47,696 bases of DNA from positions 1-47,696 of the forward strand of contig NZ_LWBS01000424.1 of the NCBI RefSeq assembly GCF_001652265.1, written 5' to 3'. The position numbers and the translations under genes are program-made. This document shows, piece by piece, positions 16,548 through 23,361 of the stretch (positions are counted from its first letter, which is position 1; every line of letters starts with the position of its first letter). The DNA is from Rhizobium leguminosarum (lineage in GTDB: Bacteria; Pseudomonadota; Alphaproteobacteria; Rhizobiales; Rhizobiaceae). A model generated the notes under the pieces. The model had not been told where the DNA came from, made no database searches, and saw nothing but the letters and a program-made list of their open reading frames with translations.

Positions 16548-16582
16548 CTAGCAATGCTAAGGCATTTATCTAGCACCGCTAG
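16548..16582. promoter_or_regulatory. Tandem TetR operators CTAGC-N3-GCTAR
   Basis: Two matching palindromes, CTAGCAATGCTAA (16548-16560) and CTAGCACCGCTAG (16570-16582), lie with centres 22 bp apart, about two helical turns. A half site CTAGCACC occurs at 16510-16517. A TTGACT at 16540-16545 could be the -35 element for the rightward genes, which would put the sites in the promoter. Confidence 0.65.
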
Positions 16583-16612
16583 TTTTTGTATCCATGATAG
16601 AAGGATTGTCTC

Positions 16613-16993
16613 ATGCTTTGGCTTGCCAACGGGGCCGGTTTGCTGCTGGCCCTCGCTATTATCGCAATCGGCACCGGCTATATTGCCAGCCCGACGAGCA
16701 TGATGCGCAGTTTCGGCCTGCCGCTTCCCGAAGATGGCCCAAAGGTCGCTTGGTGGCTCCGCCTCAAGGGTGTTCGCGATATCGTCGCGGGATTGCTCGT
16801 GCTGGCGTTCATGGTTTGGGGTGCAGAACGCGAGGTCGGCATCGTGCTTTTGATCGAAGCGATGATCCCCGCAGGCGACATGCTGCTCATTCTCGCAGCG
16901 AAAGGCTCCACGAAAAGCGCCTTCGGCATTCACGGCCTCACGGCGGTGATCATGGTCCTGGTCGCCATCCCCATGATGATCGGAGCCTACTAA
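16613..16993 (+). CDS. DUF4267 family membrane protein
   Basis: A 126-residue protein with four predicted membrane helices. It starts with a hydrophobic segment (GLLLALAIIAIGTGYIA), has the family-like PTSMMRSFGLPLP and WWLRLKGVRDIVAGLLVLA, and ends with a last helix to AIPMMIGAY. The function of DUF4267 is not known. It starts at ATG 16613 and abuts the next gene with a one-base gap, so the two form an operon under the divergent TetR. Confidence 0.85.
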   Translation: MLWLANGAGLLLALAIIAIGTGYIASPTSMMRSFGLPLPEDGPKVAWWLRLKGVRDIVAGLLVLAFMVWGAEREVGIVLLIEAMIPAGDMLLILAAKGSTKSAFGIHGLTAVIMVLVAIPMMIGAY

Positions 16994-16994
16994 G

Positions 16995-17315
16995 ATGGTT
17001 CACGTTCTTTCAATCTGGTTCTTGGTTGTCGCCTTCTCAAGCGCAGGTCTCGGCAACGCGATCGGCACGTCCGGGGCGCGAAGCGATTTCGCCCGGTGGG
17101 GTTATCCGCGCTGGTGGGGTATCGTGACGGGGGGACTGGAGATATCGAGCGCCGTCCTGATCGCACTTCCCGTCAGCCGCATTGTCGGCGTGGCGCTTGG
17201 GGCGGTCATCATCGCGGCTGCGGTTTTCACGGTTCTACGCCACCGCGACTATGCGCACCTTGCGCCGCTCAGTGTCTTTGTCGCCCTGATTGCTGTTGCC
17301 GCGATCTCATCTTGA
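16995..17315 (+). CDS. DoxX-like family membrane protein
   Basis: A 106-residue membrane protein of the DoxX-like type with four hydrophobic segments. It shows the family-like RSDFARWGYPRWWGIVTGGLEI in the first loop and second helix, then VGVALGAVIIAAAVFTVLRHRD. DoxX-like proteins are linked to quinone or sulfur redox in some organisms; here the role is unknown. It is coexpressed with the DUF4267 gene. Confidence 0.85.
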   Translation: MVHVLSIWFLVVAFSSAGLGNAIGTSGARSDFARWGYPRWWGIVTGGLEISSAVLIALPVSRIVGVALGAVIIAAAVFTVLRHRDYAHLAPLSVFVALIAVAAISS

Positions 17316-17414
17316 CTACTGCCGGCAAGGCGCTTGTCCGCAAGGGCTGACAGGCGGCTCGGCCCATGGCCAGCCCCGCCGCGCAGCCCCTTTATACAGC
17401 AACGGCAACGTACA

Positions 17415-17624
17415 AGGATGAGGCTGGAGAGAGGTTGCGGCCCTGGTTCAACGGGAAGCGCAACGGCGCGGCACACCAACCAGCCCTCATCCTCCGTCAT
17501 CCCAGGCCCTGAGCCTGGGATCCATGCCGGCTGCTGATCGAGGAGGCCAGAGTGGATCCTCGGGTGAAGCCCGAGGAGGACGGAGGGCGGGGTGGCGTCT
17601 GCAGGGGGAATAGCGACGTATCCC
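17415..17624. repeat. Composite of dispersed repeats
   Basis: 17415-17462 repeats 7716-7762, and 17574-17624 repeats 15739-15797. Between them, CCTCCGTCATCCCAGGCC at about 17490 also occurs in the repeat at 15360. So three families are stitched together in the 392-bp gap between the DoxX-like and LysR genes. This is a mosaic structure without a gene. Confidence 0.6.
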
Positions 17625-17707
17625 AACATAATCGGGCGCCATCAACACCGATTTTTGCCCGCAATTTCGCCCAGGAAAGGCCTCGCCGAGGTCTCGAACA
17701 CGCGTTT

Positions 17708-18640
17708 TCAGTTTCCAGTCATCGCTTCTGCCACCGCAGCGTCGGAGATATCCTTTGCAACCTCGGCGATCAATGATCTCAACCACCGATGAGCCGGATC
17801 GTTTCGGTAGCGGACATGCCATGCCAGCTCCACCGGAAAACTGCCGAGATCGACCGGTGCTGGCAGGACTTTGAGACGCGGGTCGCGGGCAAGGCGATGG
17901 CAGATCAGCCGGGGCAGAGTCGCGCAGTAGTCGGTGACGGCCACCATTTCCGGGACCGCCAGGAAATGGGTGACGGAGACCGAGACGTCGCGCCTGAGAC
18001 CGGCCTGCTGCAGCATCTGGAACAGGCCGACGCGCATCCGGCCGGGCGGAAGCACGTTGACATGCCGCATCCGCTGATACTGTTCCTCGGAGATGTTTTC
18101 GGCGATCTCGGGATGATCTTTGCGCACGACACAGGCCAATCCATCATCCATGAGATGCTGCACGACCATGTTATCAGGCGGCTCGACGATCCGGCCGATC
18201 ACCATTTCGGTCGCCCCTGACATCGCGCCGGTCTCGGCCAGATCATTGCCGAAGGGCGTCAGGCGCAGCCTGATCCCGGGAGCGCATTCGCGCAGCCGCG
18301 CCACGATCCCCGGCATCAAGACGAATTCGACGTAACTGTTCGGGGCGATGGTGAACTGCCGTGTCGCTCGCGCCGGGTCGAACGCCTGCTGACCGAGAAT
18401 GACGTCATCGAGGCTCGCCAAGGCCCCGCGGATCACTGGAGCAAGTGCCTGCGCCATTTCAGTCGGCTTCATGCCGTAGCGCTCGCGGATAAAGAGCGGA
18501 TCGCGCAGCGTCTCGCGAAGGCGGTTCAAGGCGTTGGAGACGGCTGGCTGCGTCATGCCCAGTTGCTCGGCTGCGCGCGTGACATTGCGCTCTTCCATAA
18601 GCGCCACGAAGACAGGCAGGAGGTTGAGGTCATACTTCAT
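17708..18640 (-). CDS. LysR family regulator
   Basis: A regulator of about 310 residues starting at MKYDLNLLPVF (18640); an upstream GTG at 18658 would add six residues. The winged helix shows ERNVTRAAEQLGMTQPAVSN and LNRLRETLRDPLFIR. The effector domain follows (FTIAPNSYVEFVLMP). The beginning resembles the NodD/NahR-like group that starts with a DLNLL motif, which responds to aromatic ligands; that similarity is only in the DNA-binding part. It is divergent from the DJ-1/PfpI gene. Confidence 0.88.
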   Translation of the reverse strand: MKYDLNLLPVFVALMEERNVTRAAEQLGMTQPAVSNALNRLRETLRDPLFIRERYGMKPTEMAQALAPVIRGALASLDDVILGQQAFDPARATRQFTIAPNSYVEFVLMPGIVARLRECAPGIRLRLTPFGNDLAETGAMSGATEMVIGRIVEPPDNMVVQHLMDDGLACVVRKDHPEIAENISEEQYQRMRHVNVLPPGRMRVGLFQMLQQAGLRRDVSVSVTHFLAVPEMVAVTDYCATLPRLICHRLARDPRLKVLPAPVDLGSFPVELAWHVRYRNDPAHRWLRSLIAEVAKDISDAAVAEAMTGN

Positions 18641-18664
18641 CCAGATATATTGCTGCACGCATAA

Positions 18665-18689
18665 CTGAAATCAAAGAAATAAATTTCAG
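18665..18689. promoter_or_regulatory. LysR box CTGAAAT-N11-ATTTCAG
   Basis: A perfect 7-bp inverted repeat with an 11-base spacer, containing the T-N11-A core of LysR recognition sites. It lies in the shared region just upstream of the lysR-type start and 68 bp before the DJ-1/PfpI gene. Confidence 0.7.
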
Positions 18690-18757
18690 GAATGAGAACG
18701 GCCGAGGCATGATCCCCTCATCGAAAGCAACAACATCTGTCTCGAAAGGATCTCCAG

Positions 18758-19450
18758 ATGAAAATCCTCATGGTTCTCACCTCGCACGACCAACTGGGCA
18801 ACACCGGCCGGAAGACCGGCTTCTGGCTCGAAGAGTTCGCCGCCCCCTATTATGCCTTCCTCGAGGCCGGCGCCGACATCACCGTCGCATCGCCGAGGGG
18901 CGGACAGCCGCCGCTCGACCCGAAGAGCGACGAACCGGACTTCCAGACCGACCAGACCCGCCGCTTTCATGCCGACCCGGATGCCCAGGCCGTGCTCGCC
19001 TCGAGCGTAAAGCTCGCTTCGGTCTCCCATGACGATTACGACGCCGTCTTTTATCCGGGCGGCCATGGCCCGCTGTGGGATCTGGCGGAAAACAAGAATT
19101 CGATCGCCCTCATCCAATCGCTTTATCAGGCCGGCAAGCCCGTCGCCTTTGTCTGCCACGCCCCGGGTGTGCTGCGCCACGTCAAGGCTTTGGACGGCAC
19201 GCCGCTGGTCCAGGGCAGACAAGTCACCGGCTTCAAGAATTCCGAGGAAGATGGCGTCGGTCTGACCCAGGTGGTGCCGTTCCTCGTCGAGGACATGTTG
19301 AAGGAGAATGGCGGCATCTACTCCAGCGGCGATGACTGGTCGTCCTATGCCGTCCAGGACGGCCTGCTGATCACCGGGCAGAACCCCGGTTCATCGGTGC
19401 AGACTGCCGGTATCCTGCTTTCCGCCCTGGCGGCGGCAAAGGCCGCCTGA
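18758..19450 (+). CDS. DJ-1/PfpI family protein (class I GATase-like)
   Basis: A 230-residue protein of the DJ-1/PfpI superfamily, closest in layout to the Hsp31/glyoxalase III-like group. It has the Glu of FWLEEFAAPYY (about residue 25), the strand DAVFYPGGHGPLWDL and the nucleophile elbow FVCHAPG with Cys133-His134. A late segment reads GLLITGQNPGSS. Members act on glyoxals or are stress chaperones. It is divergent from the LysR gene and presumably under its control. Confidence 0.9.
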   Translation: MKILMVLTSHDQLGNTGRKTGFWLEEFAAPYYAFLEAGADITVASPRGGQPPLDPKSDEPDFQTDQTRRFHADPDAQAVLASSVKLASVSHDDYDAVFYPGGHGPLWDLAENKNSIALIQSLYQAGKPVAFVCHAPGVLRHVKALDGTPLVQGRQVTGFKNSEEDGVGLTQVVPFLVEDMLKENGGIYSSGDDWSSYAVQDGLLITGQNPGSSVQTAGILLSALAAAKAA

Positions 19451-19500
19451 TCAACATGTCTGGTGGTGAAGCCCGAGGGTGCCGGTGCTTCCGCGGCGAT

Positions 19501-19571
19501 TCGAAAAAAGCCCCGCCGAGGCGGGGCAAGTTCATGGAACGCACAGGAGGAACACCCGTGCTTTCCTACCG
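19501..19571 (-). ncRNA. Candidate small RNA with anti-Shine-Dalgarno loop
   Basis: On the minus strand a possible short RNA ends in a strong intrinsic terminator: stem GCCCCGCC/GGCGGGGC (19527-19510) followed by TTTTTT. Upstream lie a hairpin GTTC-CAT-GAAC and an imperfect one GCAC...GTGC whose loop holds TTCCTCC, complementary to ribosome binding sites. Alphaproteobacterial small RNAs with CCUCC loops are known (the alpha-r14/NfeR1 type). The 5' end and promoter are not identified. Confidence 0.4.
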
Positions 19572-19574
19572 ATC

Positions 19575-19609
19575 TAACGAAAAAGGGACCGGCCAGGTTC
19601 CCGGTGCCC
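19575..19609 (-). terminator. Minus-strand intrinsic terminator
   Basis: The minus strand reads GGGCACCGG, a loop, CCGGTCCC and then TTTTT: a hairpin of seven pairs with two small internal irregularities (19609-19585). No minus-strand gene feeds it, so it may end another short RNA transcribed from about 19660. Confidence 0.45.
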
Positions 19610-19644
19610 TCCATAAGATCTTCCGCTAGCTAGTCGCACCACTC

Positions 19645-19920
19645 GATGCTCGCCGCAGATCAAAAATGAGCCCCGCCGAAACGAGGCAGAGGCAATTGGG
19701 AAAGGATGGATCGCACAGGGCGAAAGAAGAGATGGCGGACGGCCCCCGCATGGGGCCACCTGTGCGATCCTTTTGCCTAACAGCAGATAGTCGGAAAAAG
19801 TTGCTGCGCGGTTCCGTACCGTTGGGTGGATAGATCTCTAATATGTTCGGTTAGCGGAGCTTAACCGAGCCAGAAAAAGAAAACCCCGCAAGAGCGGGAT
19901 CAGGAAGAGGGGTGGTTTTT
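19645..19920 (-). repeat. Duplicated small-RNA block, copy 1
   Basis: This block, read on the minus strand from 19920 to 19645, matches 41688-41950 on the plus strand along its whole length. Shared pieces in order are CCTGATCC, GCGGGGTTTT, CGGAA, GGATCG.ACAGGTGGCCCCA, GTCCGCCATC, CCTTTCC, CGGGGCTC, TTTTTGATC and GCGGCGAGCA. The spacing from the first terminator to the second hairpin is about 100 bases in both copies. The variable positions lie mostly in loops. Confidence 0.8.
19662..19770 (-). ncRNA. Structured small RNA, copy 1 (covarying stem)
   Basis: A minus-strand RNA. GGATCGCACAGG (19770-19759) pairs over 12 bp with CCTGTGCGATCC (19719-19708). The enclosed part holds a GGCCCC/GGGGCC hairpin and the unpaired GTCCGCCATC. 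A linker with CCTTTCC leads to a terminator stem GCCTCG/CGGGGC and a TTTTT tract. The partner at 41830-41932 has GGATCGTACAGG/CCTGTACGATCC: one C-G pair became T-A on both arms. No open frame fits. The 5' end may lie further upstream, since similarity continues there. Confidence 0.7.
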
Positions 19921-19945
19921 AGGAACAACGCGTCGTGGCGTTGGA
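19874..19945 (-). ncRNA. Short terminator RNA upstream of the structured RNA, copy 1
   Basis: The minus strand gives a hairpin CAACGC-CACGAC-GCGTTG (19943-19926), an open C/U-rich stretch (CCACCCCTCTTCCTGAT) and an intrinsic terminator CCCGC-TCTT-GCGGG (19898-19885) with a T-rich tail to 19874. The last 45 bases match 41690-41731 on the plus strand. The open pyrimidine stretch is a plausible mRNA-pairing seed. Confidence 0.55.
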
Positions 19946-19950
19946 TTGAC

Positions 19951-20465
19951 TACTTCCGCATAACCTCAGAGTCTTTGCAATAAATATTACTTTATAGGAA
20001 TTCTTCGTCCACAGATTTGATATTTCAACTACAGGCTACATTGTTCGATTTCGCACTAAAATAGAAATTTACTTCAACTTTGAGTCTTATTTTGTATCAT
20101 TGGGGCGGGCCGCTCAGCGATCACTTGCTATACCCCAAGCATTGCGTCTCCTGTACGTTGGGCGGCCCCTCTGGATCTGACGATCAGCCGCACCAATCGT
20201 TCTGCTGCTTTGAGCTCCACTTCCTGGCGAATCCTTTCCGAAGCAACGTCTTTGCTGCACTTCGCAGGGTCGCCAGAAGCGGAGTGGCAGCCGGTTGGTT
20301 GAATGGGTTTCAAGGCGACTTCAAAACGTCCCGAAATTCCGCATCCGGGAGGTCACTTGCACATATTCGCTCGCCGGCGGAGCGCAGGCAAAAAGGTCAT
20401 TGGAGTGGAGATGTCGCCCGCTGGATAGAAGCCGGCGCTCGCGAAGGCGCGAAAATCGGGCAAGA
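19951..20465. other. AT-rich intergenic region, no gene seen
   Basis: 19970-20100 is clearly AT-rich compared with its surroundings and could hold the promoter of the minus-strand RNAs. The rest has open frames on both strands that read like chance sequence. A minus-strand stretch at 20140-20260 (KCSKDVASERIRQEVELKAAERLV) looks protein-like, but I cannot assign it. Confidence 0.4.
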
Positions 20466-21404
20466 CTATCGCGAGCTTTCCAGGCGGTGATCGCCGCGCA
20501 GAAGGTTCAGCCAGGCCCCCGACACTTTCTCCGCGCCTGTGCCCCCGATATGGCAATCGTCGTAGCGGTCCTCTCCATCGAGCAACGCGTCATAATTTAC
20601 GCCCTCTCGAATACCGTGGCCGCTTTTTGACAGGGCCAGTTGCGCCCGTACGATCGCATTGTCTGGAATGTGCTCCTTGAAGCCGCCGTTGCTCGGTTCG
20701 AGGCATTTCGATGCGATCGAAATGTAAACGGGTGCTTCGACGCCGTGCTGACGCAATGTGTCGACCATCGACATGAAATGTTCCTGATAGGCCTCCGCAG
20801 TGGTGCCCATGACGAGGTCCTTCTCTCCTTGCACCCAGAGGACGCCCGTTATCCGATAACCGGAATCCTGAAGCTGTTTCATTGTGTCGACCAGCACAGG
20901 ATTGAGGTCACCGCCTGTCGCCCATCGTGCGACCTCAGATCCGGAATATGCGAGAGGTGCGAGGATGACGCTGTCATTTTGTCCCGATGCGATCAAATTG
21001 TTCGCAAGAAGCGTCCAGTACTCTCCCTTGGTATCGGTCGATCCAAGTAGCGGCGACGCCGCGATGAAGCACCGCTTGGCAAAGGCGTTTACAACGCGGG
21101 CGCCATAATTTGACGTGTGCCGTTGCCCACCGTCGTTGGCCGCGTTCGATTGGCCAAGAATGAGTAAGACAGCCGTTCGGTCAGTCTGAGGCGGGCAGGT
21201 CACAGGCGTTTTTGACTCATCCCCGATGAGTCGTCCCTTGTCGTCGAAAGTATAACGGCTTGGCGCCGCCGGCTTCTCTGCGCCAACCATTTTCCTCAGC
21301 GCGGAAAGTTGTGGCCAAGGAAAGATCTCATGTCTCGCGCTCATGCCGCCGAGAAAGTACATGGCGATCAAGGCGGCCAGGCCGGCTGCCATTGTTTTGC
21401 GCAT
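20466..21404 (-). CDS. SASA-type carbohydrate esterase, membrane-anchored
   Basis: A 312-residue exported SGNH hydrolase. The first 25 residues hold a hydrophobic segment (AAGLAALIAMYFLGG) that is either a signal peptide or an anchor. The SASA domain shows the block I nucleophile Ser in LILGQSNAAND, GVLWVQGEKD in the centre, and the catalytic Asp/His pair in RYDDCHIGGTGAEKV. Family members remove O-acetyl groups from sialic acid, xylan or other glycans. A role in trimming rhizobial surface polysaccharide is plausible but inferred. It lies alone next to the small-RNA block. Confidence 0.85.
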   Translation of the reverse strand: MRKTMAAGLAALIAMYFLGGMSARHEIFPWPQLSALRKMVGAEKPAAPSRYTFDDKGRLIGDESKTPVTCPPQTDRTAVLLILGQSNAANDGGQRHTSNYGARVVNAFAKRCFIAASPLLGSTDTKGEYWTLLANNLIASGQNDSVILAPLAYSGSEVARWATGGDLNPVLVDTMKQLQDSGYRITGVLWVQGEKDLVMGTTAEAYQEHFMSMVDTLRQHGVEAPVYISIASKCLEPSNGGFKEHIPDNAIVRAQLALSKSGHGIREGVNYDALLDGEDRYDDCHIGGTGAEKVSGAWLNLLRGDHRLESSR

Positions 21405-21876
21405 GTCATTGCCTTTTAATCATCATCCGATGACATGGAGCCTAGCGGAGCGCTCAAAGCCGCTTCAGCCATGAAGGTTCCTTTACGCCAGCCACATCTG
21501 CTTGCTTCCGGCGAGCCCCAATCGACGACGACTTCGCGTGGAGGCGCCGGGAACCTGCTCTAAGCTAGAGACCGGACCAGTGATTACAATCATCCGGTTG
21601 GGTGAGAGATCGTGCCTGCCATGCAGCATGCAGCTCCATGGAGAAAACTGCCGTTGCCCGTCCATGGAAAGGCGATCACAGATTGGGGCGGCGAGGACAC
21701 CGTGGGAGCGGAAGAACGGTTACGAGGCATTTCCACTGATGTTGCGCAAACTGCCAAACGATTTTGCGGCGCGACACCTGACGCATCTTTCGCAATCGGC
21801 CGCACCGTTTTGTGCCCCGCAAAGACAGGGCGCCCTCATCAAGAGGCCACCCTGTTGTTTGTGGTTCCGGCGGTGC
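21405..21876. other. Intergenic region, no gene seen
   Basis: 472 bp between the esterase and the DUF1857 gene. Several frames are open in both directions, but none has a ribosome site together with convincing protein composition. I see no repeat or clear terminator. Confidence 0.4.
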
Positions 21877-22350
21877 TCAGAGCTTTCCCTCTGCCCGTAG
21901 TTCGCGGGTCCGCTTCAGTGTCGATAGAAGGGCGGCCTTGTAGCCCGTTTCGCCGTCGAATTGCGCTTGCTCCGCCTGCTCTTCCGGGCCGTTCGGCCGT
22001 TTGCCGCGCAGGCCGAGATAGCAGTAGAAGCGCAGCTGCAGCTGACCGTCTTCACCCTCGAACAGCTCGTTGACGATCGCTCCCTCGCGTGGCCCGGTCG
22101 CCTGGAAGAAGGTGACCTTGCTTTGCGGCTCCAGGGTGATGATCTCGCGCAGATCCAGCCCGGCAATCGTCGCCTCGCGCACGAAGTGGGTCGGGCCTTC
22201 CTCCACGACATCGCAGCGGGTGCAGAGACCGGCGGGAAGAAAGAGCCGGGCGTCGCGTGCCTTGCGTTCGAGACCTTGCCAGGCCTCAGCGCGTGTCAAA
22301 GGGGGTTCGCCTTCCGGGTTCACCGGAACTGTGGCTGTGGAATAAATCAT
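21877..22350 (-). CDS. DUF1857 (SRPBCC fold) protein
   Basis: A 157-residue protein matching DUF1857/AtaL-like members of the SRPBCC superfamily. It begins with the typical strand YSTATVPVNPEGEPPLTRAEAWQGLERKARDA, with CDVVEEGPTHFVREATIAG and VTFFQATGPREGAIVNELFE in the barrel. Such proteins bind hydrophobic ligands; some act as aromatase/cyclases. It follows the NmrA-like gene by 37 bp on the same strand, with a good AAGGAG site, so it is the second gene of an operon controlled by the divergent LysR. Confidence 0.85.
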   Translation of the reverse strand: MIYSTATVPVNPEGEPPLTRAEAWQGLERKARDARLFLPAGLCTRCDVVEEGPTHFVREATIAGLDLREIITLEPQSKVTFFQATGPREGAIVNELFEGEDGQLQLRFYCYLGLRGKRPNGPEEQAEQAQFDGETGYKAALLSTLKRTRELRAEGKL

Positions 22351-22387
22351 GGTGATACTCCTTTTTGGTTAGATCGCTGTTGCTGCC

Positions 22388-23257
22388 TCAGGAGGAGGCA
22401 GCGGTTTCCAAGGCGAAGGCGCGATAGAAGCGCAGCGGCCGGCCGAGCAGCTTTGTCAGGCGCTCGACGTCGCCCGTCTCAGGCAGCATTCCGTCAGTCA
22501 GGAAGCGCTCGCCCATCAGGCGCATGTCGTAGGCCATCCAGGCGGGCATGAACTGCTTGAGGTTCTGCTCGAAGCCCTCGGTATTGTCGCCGCCGTGAGC
22601 GATCGGGCGGGCGAGCACGTCAGACCAGATGGCGGCGATATCGGTTCCGGTCAGTGTCTCCGGACCGACGAGGTTGATCCGGTTAAGCGCCAGCGGCTCT
22701 GCAGACTGTTCGCGGCGCAGCAGCTCAAGGGCGGCGATCTCGGCGATATCACGAACGTCGATCATGGCGAGACCCTTGGCGCCGATCGGCATCGGGTAGG
22801 CGCCGTAGCCGGTGATGACGTCCTTGACCGTCAGATCGTTCTGGATGAAGTAGGCCGGGCGCAGGATCGTCGCCTTGAAACCCATCTGCTCGATCATTCG
22901 CTCGACACCGAACTTGCCGGCGAAATGCGGCACGTTCACGTAGAGGTCGGCGTGGATCACCGAGAGATAGACGATCCGCTCGATGCCGGCCGATCGGGCG
23001 ACGTTCAGCGCAATCAAGGCCTGGGTAAATTCGTCCGGCACCACGGCGCTGAGCAGGAACAGCGTCGACACGCCTGACATGGCGTTGCGCAGCGAGTCGA
23101 CGTCGAGGAACTCGCCCTGCACGACGCTGACGCCAGCCGGGAAGTCCGCTTTCGACGGGTCGCGGACAAGAGCGCGGACATCGGCGCCGTGCTTGACGAG
23201 GTGTTCGACGACTTGGCGGCCAACATTGCCTGTGGCGCCGGTAACGAGAATGGTCAT
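22388..23257 (-). CDS. NmrA-like NAD(P)-binding protein
   Basis: A 289-residue atypical SDR of the NmrA/TMR type. It has the dinucleotide motif TGATGNVGRQV (residues 6-16), ALVRDPSKADFP after the second strand, LFLLSAVVPDEF, and ILRPAYFIQND in the centre. Members include redox sensors and quinone or isoflavone-type reductases. The start at 23257 has GGAGAAAG upstream. It forms an operon with DUF1857 and is divergent from a LysR gene. Confidence 0.88.
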   Translation of the reverse strand: MTILVTGATGNVGRQVVEHLVKHGADVRALVRDPSKADFPAGVSVVQGEFLDVDSLRNAMSGVSTLFLLSAVVPDEFTQALIALNVARSAGIERIVYLSVIHADLYVNVPHFAGKFGVERMIEQMGFKATILRPAYFIQNDLTVKDVITGYGAYPMPIGAKGLAMIDVRDIAEIAALELLRREQSAEPLALNRINLVGPETLTGTDIAAIWSDVLARPIAHGGDNTEGFEQNLKQFMPAWMAYDMRLMGERFLTDGMLPETGDVERLTKLLGRPLRFYRAFALETAASS

Positions 23258-23319
23258 GGTCTTTCTCCGTGTTGGGTTGCTTGACACCTCGAATATGTGT
23301 GGTTCACTGGCAGTCCGAT

Positions 23320-23345
23320 AGACGGCGATTTTAGACAGACCGTCT
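23320..23345. promoter_or_regulatory. Inverted repeat AGACGG-N14-CCGTCT
   Basis: A 6-bp inverted repeat in the 104-bp region between the divergent NmrA-like and LysR genes, 16 bp before the lysR ATG. A direct AGAC element lies within. It is a candidate autoregulatory LysR site, though it lacks an exact T-N11-A spacing. Confidence 0.4.
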
Positions 23346-23361
23346 CACTGGTGGAACGGAC

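Noticed and set aside
19534..19629. A 31-codon plus-strand frame (MERTGGTPV...) that contains an AGGAGG sequence
   Set aside because: It runs across two minus-strand terminator hairpins, has odd composition, and the AGGAGG is better explained as the complement of an RNA loop.
20080..20490. A 136-codon plus-strand frame after the AT-rich region
   Set aside because: There is no ribosome site, composition changes along its length, and no family is recognised.
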